64,000 bases of DNA from positions 1,960,501 through 2,024,500 of the forward strand of contig CP136052.1 of NCBI GenBank assembly GCA_032620915.1, written 5' to 3'. The position numbers and the translations under genes were made by a program. This document shows, piece after piece, positions 35,606-46,133 of this stretch; the stretch's first letter is position 1; every line of letters starts with the position of its first letter. The notes below the pieces were generated by a model, which saw nothing but the letters and a program-made list of their open reading frames with translations, was not told the origin of the DNA and ran no database searches. Source of the stretch: Oscillospiraceae bacterium NTUH-002-81 (lineage in GTDB: Bacteria; Bacillota; Clostridia; Lachnospirales; Lachnospiraceae).

Positions 35606-35625
35606 GTGTAGTCCCTTGTAAACTG
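35606..35625 (-). repeat. Right terminal inverted repeat
   Basis: GTGTAGTCCCTTGTAAACTG, the inverted counterpart of the left end at 32810-32830. Confidence 0.75.
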
Positions 35626-35941
35626 TACTTTTACACAACACAAAAAAAATCTAAGTTATAAACCATGCTGTACGCCTGACATTCGTTATTTATCATCTTA
35701 TATCATCTTTGAAAATCATCCACATCATCTGCGCAATAAAATAATAATAACAGCGAAATATATGTCTATTATACAGCTTTCCATCTCAATATAATACTAT
35801 TATAAACATAATACCATAGAAAAATCTGAATTTACATGACACAAAACCAAAAACAATCCGCAGCTATAACAGTCGCTGTACTCCTGATCTTCGTTATATC
35901 TGAAAATAAAGAAAAAATAAAATAAAAGGGGGATTCCTTCA
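35626..35941. other. AT-rich gap between element and EamA gene
   Basis: No gene. Several AT-rich -10-like hexamers occur and the ribosome site AAAAGGGGG lies just before the EamA start. I see no further structure. Confidence 0.5.
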
Positions 35942-36846
35942 ATGAAAAAAACAAATACGGGAAATATAAGGAGAGGGTTTCTGTTCGCGTCGCTTGGCAG
36001 TGTTGGCTGGGGCATATCTGGCGTGTGCAGCCAGTATCTTTTCACCAAATATGATCTGCGTGCCGATTGGCTGACGGCGGTACGGATGCTGCTCTCAGGG
36101 CTGGTATTATTGCTCCTCGTTTTTCGAAAAGAAAAAATAAGAACTTTCACCATATGGAAGAATCGAAAAGATGTGGGACAGCTTCTTGCTTTTGCCCTGT
36201 TTGGACTTCTGATGTGCCAGTATACGTTTCTGGGCGCCATCAAATACTCCAACTCTGCTACTGCCACGGTGCTGCAAAGCCTGAACGTCATTTTCATGGC
36301 CGTTATCGTCGCAATCCAGAGTAGAACGCGCATGGGCATACAGCAGACGCTGGCCATCCTTCTCGCGCTTGTGGGTACCTTTCTCATTGCGACAAAAGGC
36401 AATCCGACCCGGATGCAGCTTTCAGCAGCCGGTCTGGTGCTCGGCCTTCTCGCCGCCGCAGGCGTGGTGATCTATACACTTCTGTCAAGGCACATCATTC
36501 CTGTCTGGGGAAACCTGCCGTCACCGGATGGGGCATGCTCATCGGTGGCCTCGTCCTGTTTCTGGGCACAAGGGCATGGATCTTACCGGCCAATCTTGAC
36601 TCTGCAGCATGGCTCATGATCGCAGTCATTGTCCTCATTGGCACGGCTGTTGGCTTCTCTGCTTTTCTGGAAGGCGTCAGGTATATCGGGCCGGTGAAGG
36701 CAACTCTGATCGGCTGCCTGGAACCGGTATCCGCAACCGTCCTCTCGGCATTGTTTCTGGGGACGAGATTTTCCATGGCAGAACTGCTGGGATTCGGCCT
36801 GATTCTTCTGACCGTGTTTCTCTCGGTTCTGGAAAGAAAGGGCTGA
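35942..36846 (+). CDS. EamA-family (DMT) transporter, one-base frame break
   Basis: A ten-helix drug/metabolite exporter of about 301 residues made of two EamA repeats. It starts with GFLFASLGSVGWGISGVCSQ, has FLGAIKYSNSATATVLQSLN in repeat 1 and FSAFLEGVRYIGPVKATLIG in repeat 2. The frame breaks at AAA (36511-36513) where one base is missing; with four A it reads IPVWGKPAVTGWGMLIGG. The substrate cannot be told. The stop touches the convergent PadR gene with no gap, and the pair may form a regulator/transporter module. Confidence 0.85.
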
Positions 36847-37176
36847 TTACAGCTCTTTGGCAAACCGGTTGATGACGTCCCGGGTCAGTTCCCACTCTTT
36901 ACATTTGTCATAATAGTAGACAAAGCCCTTTTTCGTAATGTGATAATAAACGCGCTTCCGCATGGAAATATCGTCCAGCCGATAAGACTCGATATAGCCG
37001 TTTTTCAGGAGACGGTTGATGCAGGAATACAGCGTTGTCTCCTTGATCTGGTATTTTCCCTCGGAGATTTCAGCAATGGTCTGGGAGATCTCATAACCAT
37101 AGGAATCTTCGGAAAGAAGGGTGCTGAGAATAATCGTGTCGTTGTAGCCTCGGATGATGTCGCTGCTGATGGTCAA
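36847..37176 (-). CDS. PadR-family transcriptional regulator
   Basis: A 109-residue winged-helix repressor. Family segments are SSDIIRGYNDTIILSTLLSE, DSYGYEISQTIAEIS, KETTLYSCINRLLKNGYIES and the wing RKRVYYHITKKG. The start is a TTG at 37176 because GGAGG lies seven bases before it; a longer frame to 37221 has no ribosome site. It faces the EamA transporter gene. PadR proteins often repress a neighbouring exporter, which is plausible here though the two are convergent and not divergent. Confidence 0.85.
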   Translation of the reverse strand: MTISSDIIRGYNDTIILSTLLSEDSYGYEISQTIAEISEGKYQIKETTLYSCINRLLKNGYIESYRLDDISMRKRVYYHITKKGFVYYYDKCKEWELTRDVINRFAKEL

Positions 37177-37344
37177 TGAAATCCCTCCATTCTGTTTTGG
37201 TGAAACAATAAATCGCTGCAATATACTTTATCTGACGTAACATATCTGAAATAGATATTAATACATATACCACGACAGGTCAAGTATTTTGACGAAATTA
37301 AACAGAAAAATCCACAAAACAGGTGTGTATAGGGATGACAGTAA

Positions 37345-37401
37345 AAAAGAGAAGGCAAAGAAAGCACTTCCAACAGAAGCTTCCTTTGACTTCTCTTTTT
37401 G
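37345..37401. terminator. Bidirectional terminator after rsfS
   Basis: AGAGAAGGCAAAGAAAGC pairs with GCTTCCTTTGACTTCTCT (two mismatches) and both strands have a T run outside the stem. It ends the minus-strand rplU-rsfS cluster. Confidence 0.82.
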
Positions 37402-37425
37402 TGTTCATGAATAATGGTTATACCG

Positions 37426-37785
37426 CTACCGCTCTTCCTTAAAACTGTCCACCGGAATATTTTTTCCATCTCTCCAGATTCTTTCGATATCATAGAACAG
37501 ACGGTTTTCCTTATCAAACACGTGAACAATGATATCCCGGTAATCCATGAGCACCCAGTTGGCAGCGTCGTAGCCCTCGATCTGCTTCGGGGAGACACCG
37601 GCGCGTCCCAGCTGCTCTTCTACGTTGTCGATGAGTGCCTGTACCTGATTGCGGTTATTGCCGCTGGCGATGATAAAGTAATCGGCAATCACAGATACCT
37701 CGGAGATATCGATCACCTGGATATCTTCTGCCTTTTTGTCTTCTAACGCTTCTATCGCCATTTTGGCCATTTCTTTTGATGTCAT
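37426..37785 (-). CDS. rsfS: Ribosome silencing factor RsfS
   Basis: A 119-residue protein that binds L14 and blocks subunit joining under starvation. Motifs: VIDISEVSVIADYFIIASG, DNVEEQLGRAG and the family signature YDAANWVLMDYRDIIVHVFD. The ATG overlaps the yqeK stop by four bases, and a terminator follows the gene. Confidence 0.94.
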   Translation of the reverse strand: MTSKEMAKMAIEALEDKKAEDIQVIDISEVSVIADYFIIASGNNRNQVQALIDNVEEQLGRAGVSPKQIEGYDAANWVLMDYRDIIVHVFDKENRLFYDIERIWRDGKNIPVDSFKEER

Positions 37786-38369
37786 GATGCTTGTTCCCTC
37801 CGTAAATAATAGTCCAGTACGTTCTGGGTGGCGGGGTCAATAGGATCATTGCTGGAAGCCAGATAATCCAGTGTGTCTGACAGGATCCGGATCAGTGCCT
37901 GGTCAATGTCTGTAAAGGAAAGCCGGCGTATCTCGGGAAGTCCCGGCGCCTTGTTCCGTCCCGGTTCAATGTAATCCGCGATAAAAACAATTTTATCCAG
38001 CAGGGACATGTCCGGTTTTCCGGTGGTGTGACACGCAATGGCGCTTAAAATGGCCGGGTCTGATACATGGTACTCATGTTCTGCCATCCAGGCGCCAAGC
38101 TTGGCATGAAGCAGGAACGGCGCCTTCTCCTCGAAGGGCGTTACTTCGATCCCGTTCTTTTTGCACAGCTTGAGTTTCTTGTCGTTGGGAATGCATTTCG
38201 CACAGTCATGAAGCAGGCCTGCAACCAGTGCCTGGGTCAGGTCTGCACCGTATCGCATGGCGAGGCAGGCCGCAGTGTCCATAACGCCGATGGTATGCTC
38301 ATATCTGGATTCGTCCAGCTCGTTTTTCAGTTTCTTTTTTATCTTTTTCAGATCATAGGCTTCACTCAT
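37782..38369 (-). CDS. yqeK: HD-domain Ap4A hydrolase YqeK
   Basis: A 195-residue HD-superfamily hydrolase that cleaves diadenosine tetraphosphate symmetrically. The metal ligands are visible in YEHTIGVMDTA, LLHDCAKCIP, FLLHAKLGAWMA and AIACHTTGKPDMSLLDKIVFIADYIEP. The start at 38369 follows AAGGAG by nine bases and overlaps the nadD stop by eight. The nadD-yqeK-rsfS order is standard in Firmicutes. Confidence 0.93.
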   Translation of the reverse strand: MSEAYDLKKIKKKLKNELDESRYEHTIGVMDTAACLAMRYGADLTQALVAGLLHDCAKCIPNDKKLKLCKKNGIEVTPFEEKAPFLLHAKLGAWMAEHEYHVSDPAILSAIACHTTGKPDMSLLDKIVFIADYIEPGRNKAPGLPEIRRLSFTDIDQALIRILSDTLDYLASSNDPIDPATQNVLDYYLRREQAS

Positions 38370-39030
38370 TTGCCTGTACTCCTTCTTCGTATAAATGGTG
38401 GTCGCATATATATTGAAGTACGCTCCTGGGAACGAGATGCTGCCCGGCCAGTGCCTTCGGATCCATTTGCCGGATCTGTGTGGAAGAAATATTGTAAAAA
38501 GGTGTCTGCAGGAAATGGATATCCGCACCCAGCGATTGCCACAGGATATCTGCCTGCCGCTGCAGTTCGTCGCTTTTGCCCGGCCGGTGCCGGACAGCGG
38601 CGAGAATGGAGGCACAGGCACAGATTTTCTCCGGGTGGTACCAGGTACCGAAGGTATCCAGAGAGTCCGCGCCCATAATGAAATACAGATGGGTGTCCGG
38701 CATGGCTGCTTTCAGCGCCTGGATGGTATCACACGTATAGCTGATGCCTTTTTTCTCCAGCTCATAGTCACAGATCCGAAAATCAGGGTAAGGTTCCAGT
38801 GCCAATTCCAGCATCTGTCGGCGATGACTGGCGCTGACCACCTGCATGCCCTGCTTGAATGGCTGGATCCAGGCAGGAACGAACCAGACCTGATCCAGAC
38901 CAAACTGCTCTCTGGCAGCCTCGGCAATCTGCAGATGTCCGCAGTGCACCGGGTTATAGCTGCCGCCGAATACACCGATTTTCTGAAAGCCACACGGAGA
39001 TGCGGTCATTGTTTTCACTGTCTGTTCCAT
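38362..39030 (-). CDS. nadD: Nicotinate-nucleotide adenylyltransferase
   Basis: Makes nicotinic acid adenine dinucleotide from NaMN and ATP. The 222 residues show the nucleotidyltransferase loop GVFGGSYNPVHCGHLQIAE, YFIMGADSLDTFGTWYHPE and the second ATP-site motif NISSTQIRQ. Start at 39030 is set by AAGGAGG eight bases upstream, although the frame is open further. Member of the obgE-yhbY-nadD-yqeK-rsfS run. Confidence 0.94.
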   Translation of the reverse strand: MEQTVKTMTASPCGFQKIGVFGGSYNPVHCGHLQIAEAAREQFGLDQVWFVPAWIQPFKQGMQVVSASHRRQMLELALEPYPDFRICDYELEKKGISYTCDTIQALKAAMPDTHLYFIMGADSLDTFGTWYHPEKICACASILAAVRHRPGKSDELQRQADILWQSLGADIHFLQTPFYNISSTQIRQMDPKALAGQHLVPRSVLQYICDHHLYEEGVQANE

Positions 39031-39070
39031 GGTAGAGAATCCTCCTTCCACACGGAAAACGGTACGGCGA

Positions 39071-39361
39071 TCAGGGAAGAACGATCTTCTTTTTCTCGTC
39101 CTTTCCTTCCCGGTACAGCACAATTTTCTTACCGATGACCTGTACAACCTGTGCATGGGTGCGTTCTGCCACCATCTGGGCCAGCTCTCTCGGATCATCC
39201 ATGCAGTTGTTCAGCACACTGATCTTGATTAGCTCCCGGGCCGCCAGTGCCTCGGAAATGGCCTGGGTGTTTTCCGGTGTCAGGCTGGATTTCCCGATCT
39301 GAAAGATGGGTTCCATGGTCATTGCAAGCCCTTTTAAATAAGCTCTCTGTTTGCTTGTCAT
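39071..39361 (-). CDS. yhbY: YhbY-family RNA-binding protein (CRM domain)
   Basis: A 96-residue CRM-domain protein associated with ribosome assembly. Family segments: LTSKQRAYLKGLA-like TSKQRAYLKGLAMTMEPIFQ, IGKSSLTPENTQAISEAL, ELIKISVLNNC, and the GKKIVLYR loop. It starts 12 bases after obgE ends, in the same minus-strand run. Confidence 0.93.
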   Translation of the reverse strand: MTSKQRAYLKGLAMTMEPIFQIGKSSLTPENTQAISEALAARELIKISVLNNCMDDPRELAQMVAERTHAQVVQVIGKKIVLYREGKDEKKKIVLP

Positions 39362-39373
39362 ATCTTTATCCTC

Positions 39374-40687
<1,314 letters not shown>

Positions 40688-40716
40688 CTATATAAGAAAA
40701 GAATAGTATTTTAAGG

Positions 40717-40750
40717 TAAAAAAGGCTTCAAACCATATTGATTTGAAGCC
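40717..40750 (-). terminator. Terminator between rpmA and obgE
   Basis: On the minus strand GGCTTCAAA (40742-40750) pairs with TTTGAAGCC (40724-40732), followed by TTTTTT. It should limit read-through from the ribosomal protein genes into obgE. Confidence 0.85.
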
Positions 40751-40781
40751 TCACGTACAGTCTTACCTGACAGTTATGTGC

Positions 40782-41066
40782 TTATTCAGCTACCGGGTAG
40801 ATAGAAACCTGTTTCTTATCTCTGCCTTTTCTCTCGAATTTTACAACACCGTCAACCAGTGCGAATAAAGTATCATCGCCGCCGCGGCCAACGTTCACGC
40901 CGGGATGGATCTTTGTTCCGCGCTGTCTGTAAAGGATATTGCCTGCTTTTACAAACTGTCCGTCTGCTCTTTTCGCTCCCAGTCTCTTGGACTCGGAATC
41001 TCTGCCGTTCTTAGTAGAACCAACTCCTTTTTTGTGAGCGAAAAACTGAAGGTTCATATTTAACAT
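40782..41066 (-). CDS. rpmA: 50S ribosomal protein L27
   Basis: A 94-residue L27 with the Firmicutes N-terminal tail [10 protein letters not shown] before the mature start [20 protein letters not shown]. The tail must be removed by the Prp protease, whose gene is immediately upstream. AAGGAGG lies nine bases before the ATG at 41066; the second Met at 41057 is less well placed. Confidence 0.96.
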   Translation of the reverse strand: MLNMNLQFFAHKKGVGSTKNGRDSESKRLGAKRADGQFVKAGNILYRQRGTKIHPGVNVGRGGDDTLFALVDGVVKFERKGRDKKQVSIYPVAE

Positions 41067-41070
41067 CGTT

Positions 41071-41400
41071 CTACACCTCCTTGAATAGAAGTCGAATATA
41101 ATCACTGTGTTCCTGCTGGATTGCTTCCAGCCCCATAATACATGCCTGCATCAGTAATGTGGCATCATGCCCCGCCTGTTGACAGAACTTAAATTCGATC
41201 AAGCCCTGTGCCTCATCTGTCTGAACAACGATCGGATCATCCGTCAGCTGCTCGATGGCATTCACAAGATTCACTACCAATACGGATACCCCGGCGCAGA
41301 CGATGTCTTTGCCGTACTGTTCATATCCTGCATGTCCAAGAATCCGAAGACCCTTGAAGGACTGATCCGCAGTCCGTCTGTAAACTGTTGCCCGAATCAT
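41071..41400 (-). CDS. prp: Ribosomal-processing cysteine protease Prp
   Basis: A 109-residue protease that cleaves the L27 tail after the LQFFA sequence. The catalytic pair is His in [14 protein letters not shown] and Cys in [18 protein letters not shown]. Its position between rplU and rpmA is typical. The rpmA start lies five bases beyond its stop. Confidence 0.94.
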   Translation of the reverse strand: MIRATVYRRTADQSFKGLRILGHAGYEQYGKDIVCAGVSVLVVNLVNAIEQLTDDPIVVQTDEAQGLIEFKFCQQAGHDATLLMQACIMGLEAIQQEHSDYIRLLFKEV

Positions 41401-41413
41401 GACCTGTGTACAA

Positions 41414-41719
41414 TTAAGCGTTGATCTTTTCGATCTTCACCTGTGTGTACTGCTGTCTGTGACCGTTCTTCTTGTGATATCCAGATTTTCTCTTGTACTT
41501 GTAAACGATAACTTTCTTTGCCTTACCGTTTGCAACGACTGATGCGGTAACGGTTGCGTTTGCTACGTCAGCGCCGACTTTCAGTCCGTCATTGCTTACT
41601 GCAAGAACCTGGTCAAAGGTGTATGTCTCGCCAGCCTCTGCACCGAGCTTCTCAACTTTAATGATATCGCCTTCCGCTACTTTGTACTGTTTACCACCTG
41701 TTGCAATAATTGCGTACAT
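41414..41719 (-). CDS. rplU: 50S ribosomal protein L21
   Basis: A 101-residue L21 ([20 protein letters not shown] ... [20 protein letters not shown]). GGAGGTGCCAT precedes the ATG at 41719. It is the first gene of the cluster, behind a clear promoter and a conserved-looking leader. Confidence 0.97.
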   Translation of the reverse strand: MYAIIATGGKQYKVAEGDIIKVEKLGAEAGETYTFDQVLAVSNDGLKVGADVANATVTASVVANGKAKKVIVYKYKRKSGYHKKNGHRQQYTQVKIEKINA

Positions 41720-41795
41720 ATGGCACCTCCTATAATCATTACTCGCCAATTTCGGTGGGCTTTGTGGGCCTCTTAAAACCTCGTTGTGCGGCATC
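41720..41795 (-). ncRNA. Candidate L21 leader RNA
   Basis: The roughly 75-base leader between promoter and rplU has GAGGTTTTAAGAGGCCCAC and GCCCACCGAAA segments and short pairings, and resembles the autoregulatory L21 leader found before rplU in Firmicutes. Assignment is from memory of the class and should be tested with the covariance model. Confidence 0.5.
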
Positions 41796-41801
41796 CGTTA
41801 T

Positions 41802-41830
41802 ATATTAGCATCCGTTTGTCGAATTGTCAA
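41802..41830 (-). promoter_or_regulatory. Promoter of the rplU cluster
   Basis: On the minus strand TTGACA (41825-41830), 17 bases, TAATAT (41802-41807). Confidence 0.82.
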
Positions 41831-41872
41831 CTCTTTTTTTTGCGAATGGCGCGTCTGAACTGTCATAGGCTG

Positions 41873-43076
41873 TCATGCATTCGTTTTCCGGAGTTGCTCC
41901 ACCAGTGGCCGTGCCTCTTTCTTTCTCGTCAGCTCCGCCAGCCCCAGCTTTGTGAAATCCACGAAATCAGCCTTAACGGGATCCTCCCGCAGGCAGGCGC
42001 GTAAAGCCTCCGCCACCTGGGCCGTATGTTCGCGTTTCTTCATATCGATAAAATCTATGAGGATCATGCCGGAAATGTTGCGCAGCCGCAGTTGTCGGGC
42101 CGCTTCCTTTGCCGCTTCCAGATTAATTTTCAGGAAAGCCTCCTCCGGCTTTTTTTTTGCCGTCGTATTTGCCGGTGTTCACATCGATGACCGTCAGTGC
42201 CTCCGTAGGCTGAATGACCAGATAGCCGCCGGACTTTAACCACACCCGCTCTCTGAGGGATTCTCCGAGAACGGAGGAAAAAGAATACAGCTTGGGAAGC
42301 GGCAGCTGCGGATCGTCATAACGGCGCAGCGTGATCTGGCTGTCCAGACCGTTCTGTATCAGAAAAGCCTGGATTTCTTCATACACCGAAGGTACATCGG
42401 TGACGATCTCCGTCAGGCGGGAAAGACCGGCGCCCTGGATGCTTTTGAGGAGCGGCCCGGCCGGACGGTACAGGCAGGAAAAACAGGTACGGCTGCCTGC
42501 GATCTTTCGGATCTTCTCATAGGATGCTGCCAGTGCCGCTGCTTCCTGGCGGATCACGTCCTCAGATGCCTGCTGGGCATTGGTGCGGATGATAAAGCCA
42601 TAGGAATCGGTGACCAGATCTGCCAGCTGCTCCTTCAGCGCCTCTTTTCTGGCGGGAGAAAGCTTGCCGGACAGACCAAGCATGCGTTTTCCAGAGGTCA
42701 GTACCACATACGTGCCGGTCAGAGACAGGTTGCCGGTACCGCCCGGAAGCTTGGTCTTCAGCGCTTCCTTCGAAATCTGGACGATCACCTCATCCCCGGC
42801 ACAGGGCTTTTTCCTGGCGGCAGCCACCGGATCGGGGAAACTCTCTGCAGGGAGCTCCGAGAGCGGCACATAGCACAGCTGACCGTCTGCGATCTCCACG
42901 AAGGCAGCCGCCAGATTGGATGCGATATTTTTGATTTTTCCGATGTAGATCCGGCCAAGTAGGGAAGTTTCTTCCTCATCCTGCACCGTAATCTGATCTG
43001 CCTTTTGTTCCTGTATGCGCATGGCAATGATCTTTCCTGGATATTCCGGCATACGGGAAGCAATCCACTGGCTCAT
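41873..43076 (-). CDS. rng: Ribonuclease E/G family protein, one-base frame break
   Basis: An RNA-degrading S1-domain endonuclease of about 400 residues, shorter than the usual 480-500. The S1 part is ETSLLGRIYIGKIKNIASNL; the catalytic Asp residues are in LTVIDVNTGKYDGKKK and ISGMILIDFIDMKKR. The frame breaks at the A9 run (plus strand 42150-42158); with eight A it reads GKKKPEEAFLKINLEAAKEA. The protein ends soon after ELTRKKEARPL, so the Cys-x2-Cys zinc link seen in longer RNase E/G proteins is absent. GGAGG lies eight bases before the ATG. Confidence 0.87.
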
Positions 43077-43104
43077 AGCTTTTCCTCCAACTGCTTACTT
43101 ATTT

Positions 43105-43815
43105 TTATAAAATATCTGTCCCGTAGTCTTCCAGGGAACGGAAACGGGGCGGCAGGTTCTCGTCAGTCTCATCGTTGGCCAGCAGATCCAGCCGGTGCAG
43201 CTGCAGTGCATAAGGGGACAGTTCTTTTCCCTGACTTTTGAAAAAAACGTCCATCAGGAATTCCGGCTTGATATTCTCCACGCTTCCTGCCGTCAGTCGT
43301 AGTATGATCTTGCCATCTTGCTCTGACAGTCGGTGTATATGTGGCCGCAGATCGATTTCTCTGCTGCCCTTCTTTGTCTCTTTCTCATAGAGAATGGCAG
43401 GATTGCCGCAAAACGCCAGAAAATCCTGCTGCCAGTCTCCCTCCGGCCGGTATTCCTCCCGGAAATCCACAACATAATCCGCTGCTGCCACACTGGCCAT
43501 GGCATTGGTGCTCTTCTCCGGCAGCTGCCGGTAGCTGAGAATCTCGATGCCTTCCGCCATCTGGGCATTCAGACGGCGGATGCTTTCCACAGAGGAATCG
43601 GTCTGCCCCACCGCAATGTCCATATACTCGCCTTCGCTGGTAATGCCAAGCCCCAGCGGAGAAGCGAAGGACATGATCTGATGCGGGCTGTACCCTTCTG
43701 AATAAAGAATATCAATATCCGCCCGACGGATGGCCTTCTGGAAATAGCGCATCACATCCAGGTGGCCGATAAATTTTAAAAATCCATATTTGGAAAAACG
43801 TACTCTAATGTTCAA
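43105..43815 (-). CDS. DUF2344 (TIGR03936) radical SAM-associated protein
   Basis: A 236-residue protein of the TIGR03936/DUF2344 family, which is nearly always encoded beside, or fused to, the radical SAM protein found just upstream here. It starts IRVRFSKYGFLKFIGHLDVM and has YSEGYSPHQIMSFASPLGLG. The likely start is a TTG at 43815 with GGGAGG eight bases before; it overlaps the upstream stop by 11 bases, so translation is coupled. Function of the pair is unknown, though tRNA modification has been suggested by context. Confidence 0.85.
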   Translation of the reverse strand: MNIRVRFSKYGFLKFIGHLDVMRYFQKAIRRADIDILYSEGYSPHQIMSFASPLGLGITSEGEYMDIAVGQTDSSVESIRRLNAQMAEGIEILSYRQLPEKSTNAMASVAAADYVVDFREEYRPEGDWQQDFLAFCGNPAILYEKETKKGSREIDLRPHIHRLSEQDGKIILRLTAGSVENIKPEFLMDVFFKSQGKELSPYALQLHRLDLLANDETDENLPPRFRSLEDYGTDIL

Positions 43816-45668
43816 CGCATACACCTCCCTGATAGGATGCAATGCCGCAGCCGGAGCAGGCTTCCCGGCAATTGGGGGTTACTTCTCCCCGCTGTGCCCT
43901 CTCCCACTCCCGTTTCAGGAAGTTCTTGGAAACGCCGCAGGAAATGAAATCCCAGGGGAAGATCTCGTCTAGGCTTCGCTCTCTGGATGTATAGAAATCC
44001 ATAGACAGTTCACATTCATCAAAAGCTTCAATCCACCGGTCATAATGGAAATACTCCGACCAGGAATCGAATATGCAGCCCTTCTCATAGGCTCGCAGCA
44101 ATACCCGGGACAGCCGTCTGTCCCCTCTGGCAAAGACGCCCTCCAGAATACTCAGATCAGAGTCATGCCAGTTGTAGCGGATGCTCTTGCGGTTCAACTC
44201 TTCCTTCATGGTCTGGTTGACGAGACGGGCTTTTCCCAGAAACTCGGATGCGGTGTTCATCCGCGCCCACTGGAACGGTGTAAACGGCTTGGGCACAAAA
44301 AAGGAAGTGCTGGCCGTGATCTGACATTTGCCATGGCGCTCTGCCTTGGGGATCAGATCGTAGTAAAGTCTTGCCACCCGGTCGCACAGATGCATGATCT
44401 CGCAGATATCCTCTTCTGTTTCCCCCGGCAGGCCCAGCATAAAGTAAAACTTCACCTTATTCCAGCCACCTAAGAACGCCTGGGTAGCACCATCCATGAT
44501 ATCGTCCTCGGTCAGTCCCTTGTTGATGACATTTCGCATCCGCTGGGAACCGGCCTCCGGTGCGAAGGTCAGACTGCTCTTCTTGATATCCTGCACCTTC
44601 CCCATCACATCCAGGGAGAAGGCGTCGATCCGCAGGGAGGGCAGGCTGATGTTCAGTCCCTTCTGGTTGAATTTTTCCAGCAGGAAGGTGATCAGCTCTT
44701 CCAGATCTTTGTAGTCACTGGAGCTCAGGGAGCTTAGAGAAATCTCGTCGTAACCGGTATTCTTCATCATCTCGTAGGCCAGCCGCTTCAATTCGCTGAC
44801 GTCCTTCTGGCGTGTGGGACGATAGATCATCCCGGCCTGACAGAACCGGCAGCCACGGATACAGCCCCGCATGATCTCCAGCACCACCCGATCCTGGGTG
44901 GCTTTCAGGTAAGGGACAATGGGCCGTTCCGGGTAAGGCGCATCGGCAAAATCCATGACCATCTCTTTTTTTACCGTGGGAGGCACGTCCTCTGCCAGTG
45001 TGCGAAGCGCGGCGATGGTGCCATCCTCATGATACTCCGGCTCATACAGGGACGGCACGTAAATGCCCGGAATATGACAGGCCGCGTGGAGAAATTCCTC
45101 CCCGGGAAGCGCCTTTTTGCCGCATTTCCTTGTACAGCTCCAGCAACGGGCCGTACTGTGTCTCGCCCTCGCCGATGTAAAACAGGTCAAAAAAATCCGC
45201 CAGCGGTTCCGGGTTGTAGCTGCAGGGGCCGCCGCCGATGACAATGGGGTGTGCCCATGTCCGCTCCTTTGCCAGAAGCGGGATCTGGCTCAGATCCAGG
45301 ATCTGTAAAATATTTGTATAACACATTTCGTACTGCAGGGTAATGCCGAGAAAGTCAAAATCTTTCACCGGGTCCTGGGATTCCAAGGCAAACAGCGGGA
45401 TATGGTTGTCCCGCAGAAGTCTGTCCATGTCCGGCCAGGGAGAATATACCCGCTCACACCAGGTATCCTCCCGCCGGTTGAACATATCATAGAGGATCTG
45501 GATGCCCAGATGGGACATGCCGATCTCATACAGATCGGGAAAACACATACAGAAACGGACGTCCACAGCGTCCTTATCTTTCATGACTGAATTGATCTCC
45601 CCGCCAATATAGCGGGATGCTTTATCTGCTTTTAACAAGAGCTCGTCGCTCAGGGCTAATTTTCTCAT
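43805..45668 (-). CDS. TIGR03960-type radical SAM protein, one-base frame break
   Basis: About 620 residues. An N-terminal B12-binding-like domain (ASRYIGGEINSVMKDKDAVD ... GMSHLGIQILYDMFNRRED, PIVIGGGPCSYNPEPLADFF) is followed by the radical SAM core with the cluster motif MRGCIRGCRFCQAGMIYRP, and TFAPEAGSQRMRNVINKGL further on. The frame breaks at the A5 run (plus strand 45114-45118); with four A it reads EMRQKALPGEEFLHAACHIP. The reaction is unknown. It forms a module with the DUF2344 gene at 43105. Confidence 0.87.
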
Positions 45669-45762
45669 GAAATTCCTTTCGATCATGCCTGTAACAGGGT
45701 ATTTTTCATTACATAACATTTCTATTATAATACAGATCGATACAGAAGTTCAAGCACTCGTT

Positions 45763-45966
45763 TTACCGGTCACGCAGCATACCCGGACGCTCCCGTTTTC
45801 GCAGCAGTGCCAGCAAGATGACCGACACGTACAGCATGATCCGCAGTGGGACAATATGTTCGAAAAAAGCCATATAGGGGTTATACCAGTCCAGTATGGC
45901 AGTGATGATACAGGCAAAACAGCAGATAGCGCTGACATGCAGCAATATTTTTCTCAGAAAGTCCAT
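45763..45966 (-). CDS. Small two-helix membrane protein
   Basis: A 67-residue protein with two hydrophobic segments (ILLHVSAICCFACIITAIL and IVPLRIMLYVSVILLALL) and a basic C-terminus RKRERPGMLRDR. AAAGGAGGAATTTCC lies directly before the ATG, which supports real translation. I do not recognise a family. It lies between a PAP2 gene and the radical SAM module on the same strand. Confidence 0.6.
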   Translation of the reverse strand: MDFLRKILLHVSAICCFACIITAILDWYNPYMAFFEHIVPLRIMLYVSVILLALLRKRERPGMLRDR

Positions 45967-46001
45967 GGAAATTCCTCCTTTGGTGTACAGCCAGAATCTG
46001 T

Positions 46002-46133
46002 TTAACGGGTCTGATCCATGATAAAAATACCATCCGGGATCTCATGCTCCGGCTTGTAGATATCCATGGTGCCATCCCAGTTTAGCACACACATTTCCGC
46101 ATCCGAGGCGTTGTTCCGGTAAATGACGCCGTC
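46002..46133 (-). pseudogene. Protein-like fragment directly after the PAP2 stop
   Basis: In the same frame as the PAP2 gene, the TGA is followed by 43 sense codons (DGVIYRNNASDAEMCVLNWD, then GTMDIYKPEHEIPDGIFIMD, then QTR) before TAA. The composition looks like a real folded protein end and not random sequence, but no start codon with a ribosome site is visible; the first internal ATG is at codon 14. It may be the remains of a small gene that lost its start. Confidence 0.45.

Larger units (their letters stand above)
32810..35625. mobile_element. Serine-recombinase element remnant with GH3 cargo
   Basis: A 2.8-kb segment bounded by inverted ends: CAGTTTACAAGGGA then ACTACAC at the left (32810-32830), and its reverse complement with one base fewer at the right (35606-35625). 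Inside, in order, are a terminator, a chain of hairpins without genes, an AT-rich GH3 glycosidase on the minus strand, and the C-terminal part of a large serine recombinase reading outward to the right end. The recombinase has lost its catalytic domain, so the element cannot move by itself. No target duplication could be recognised. Confidence 0.7.
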
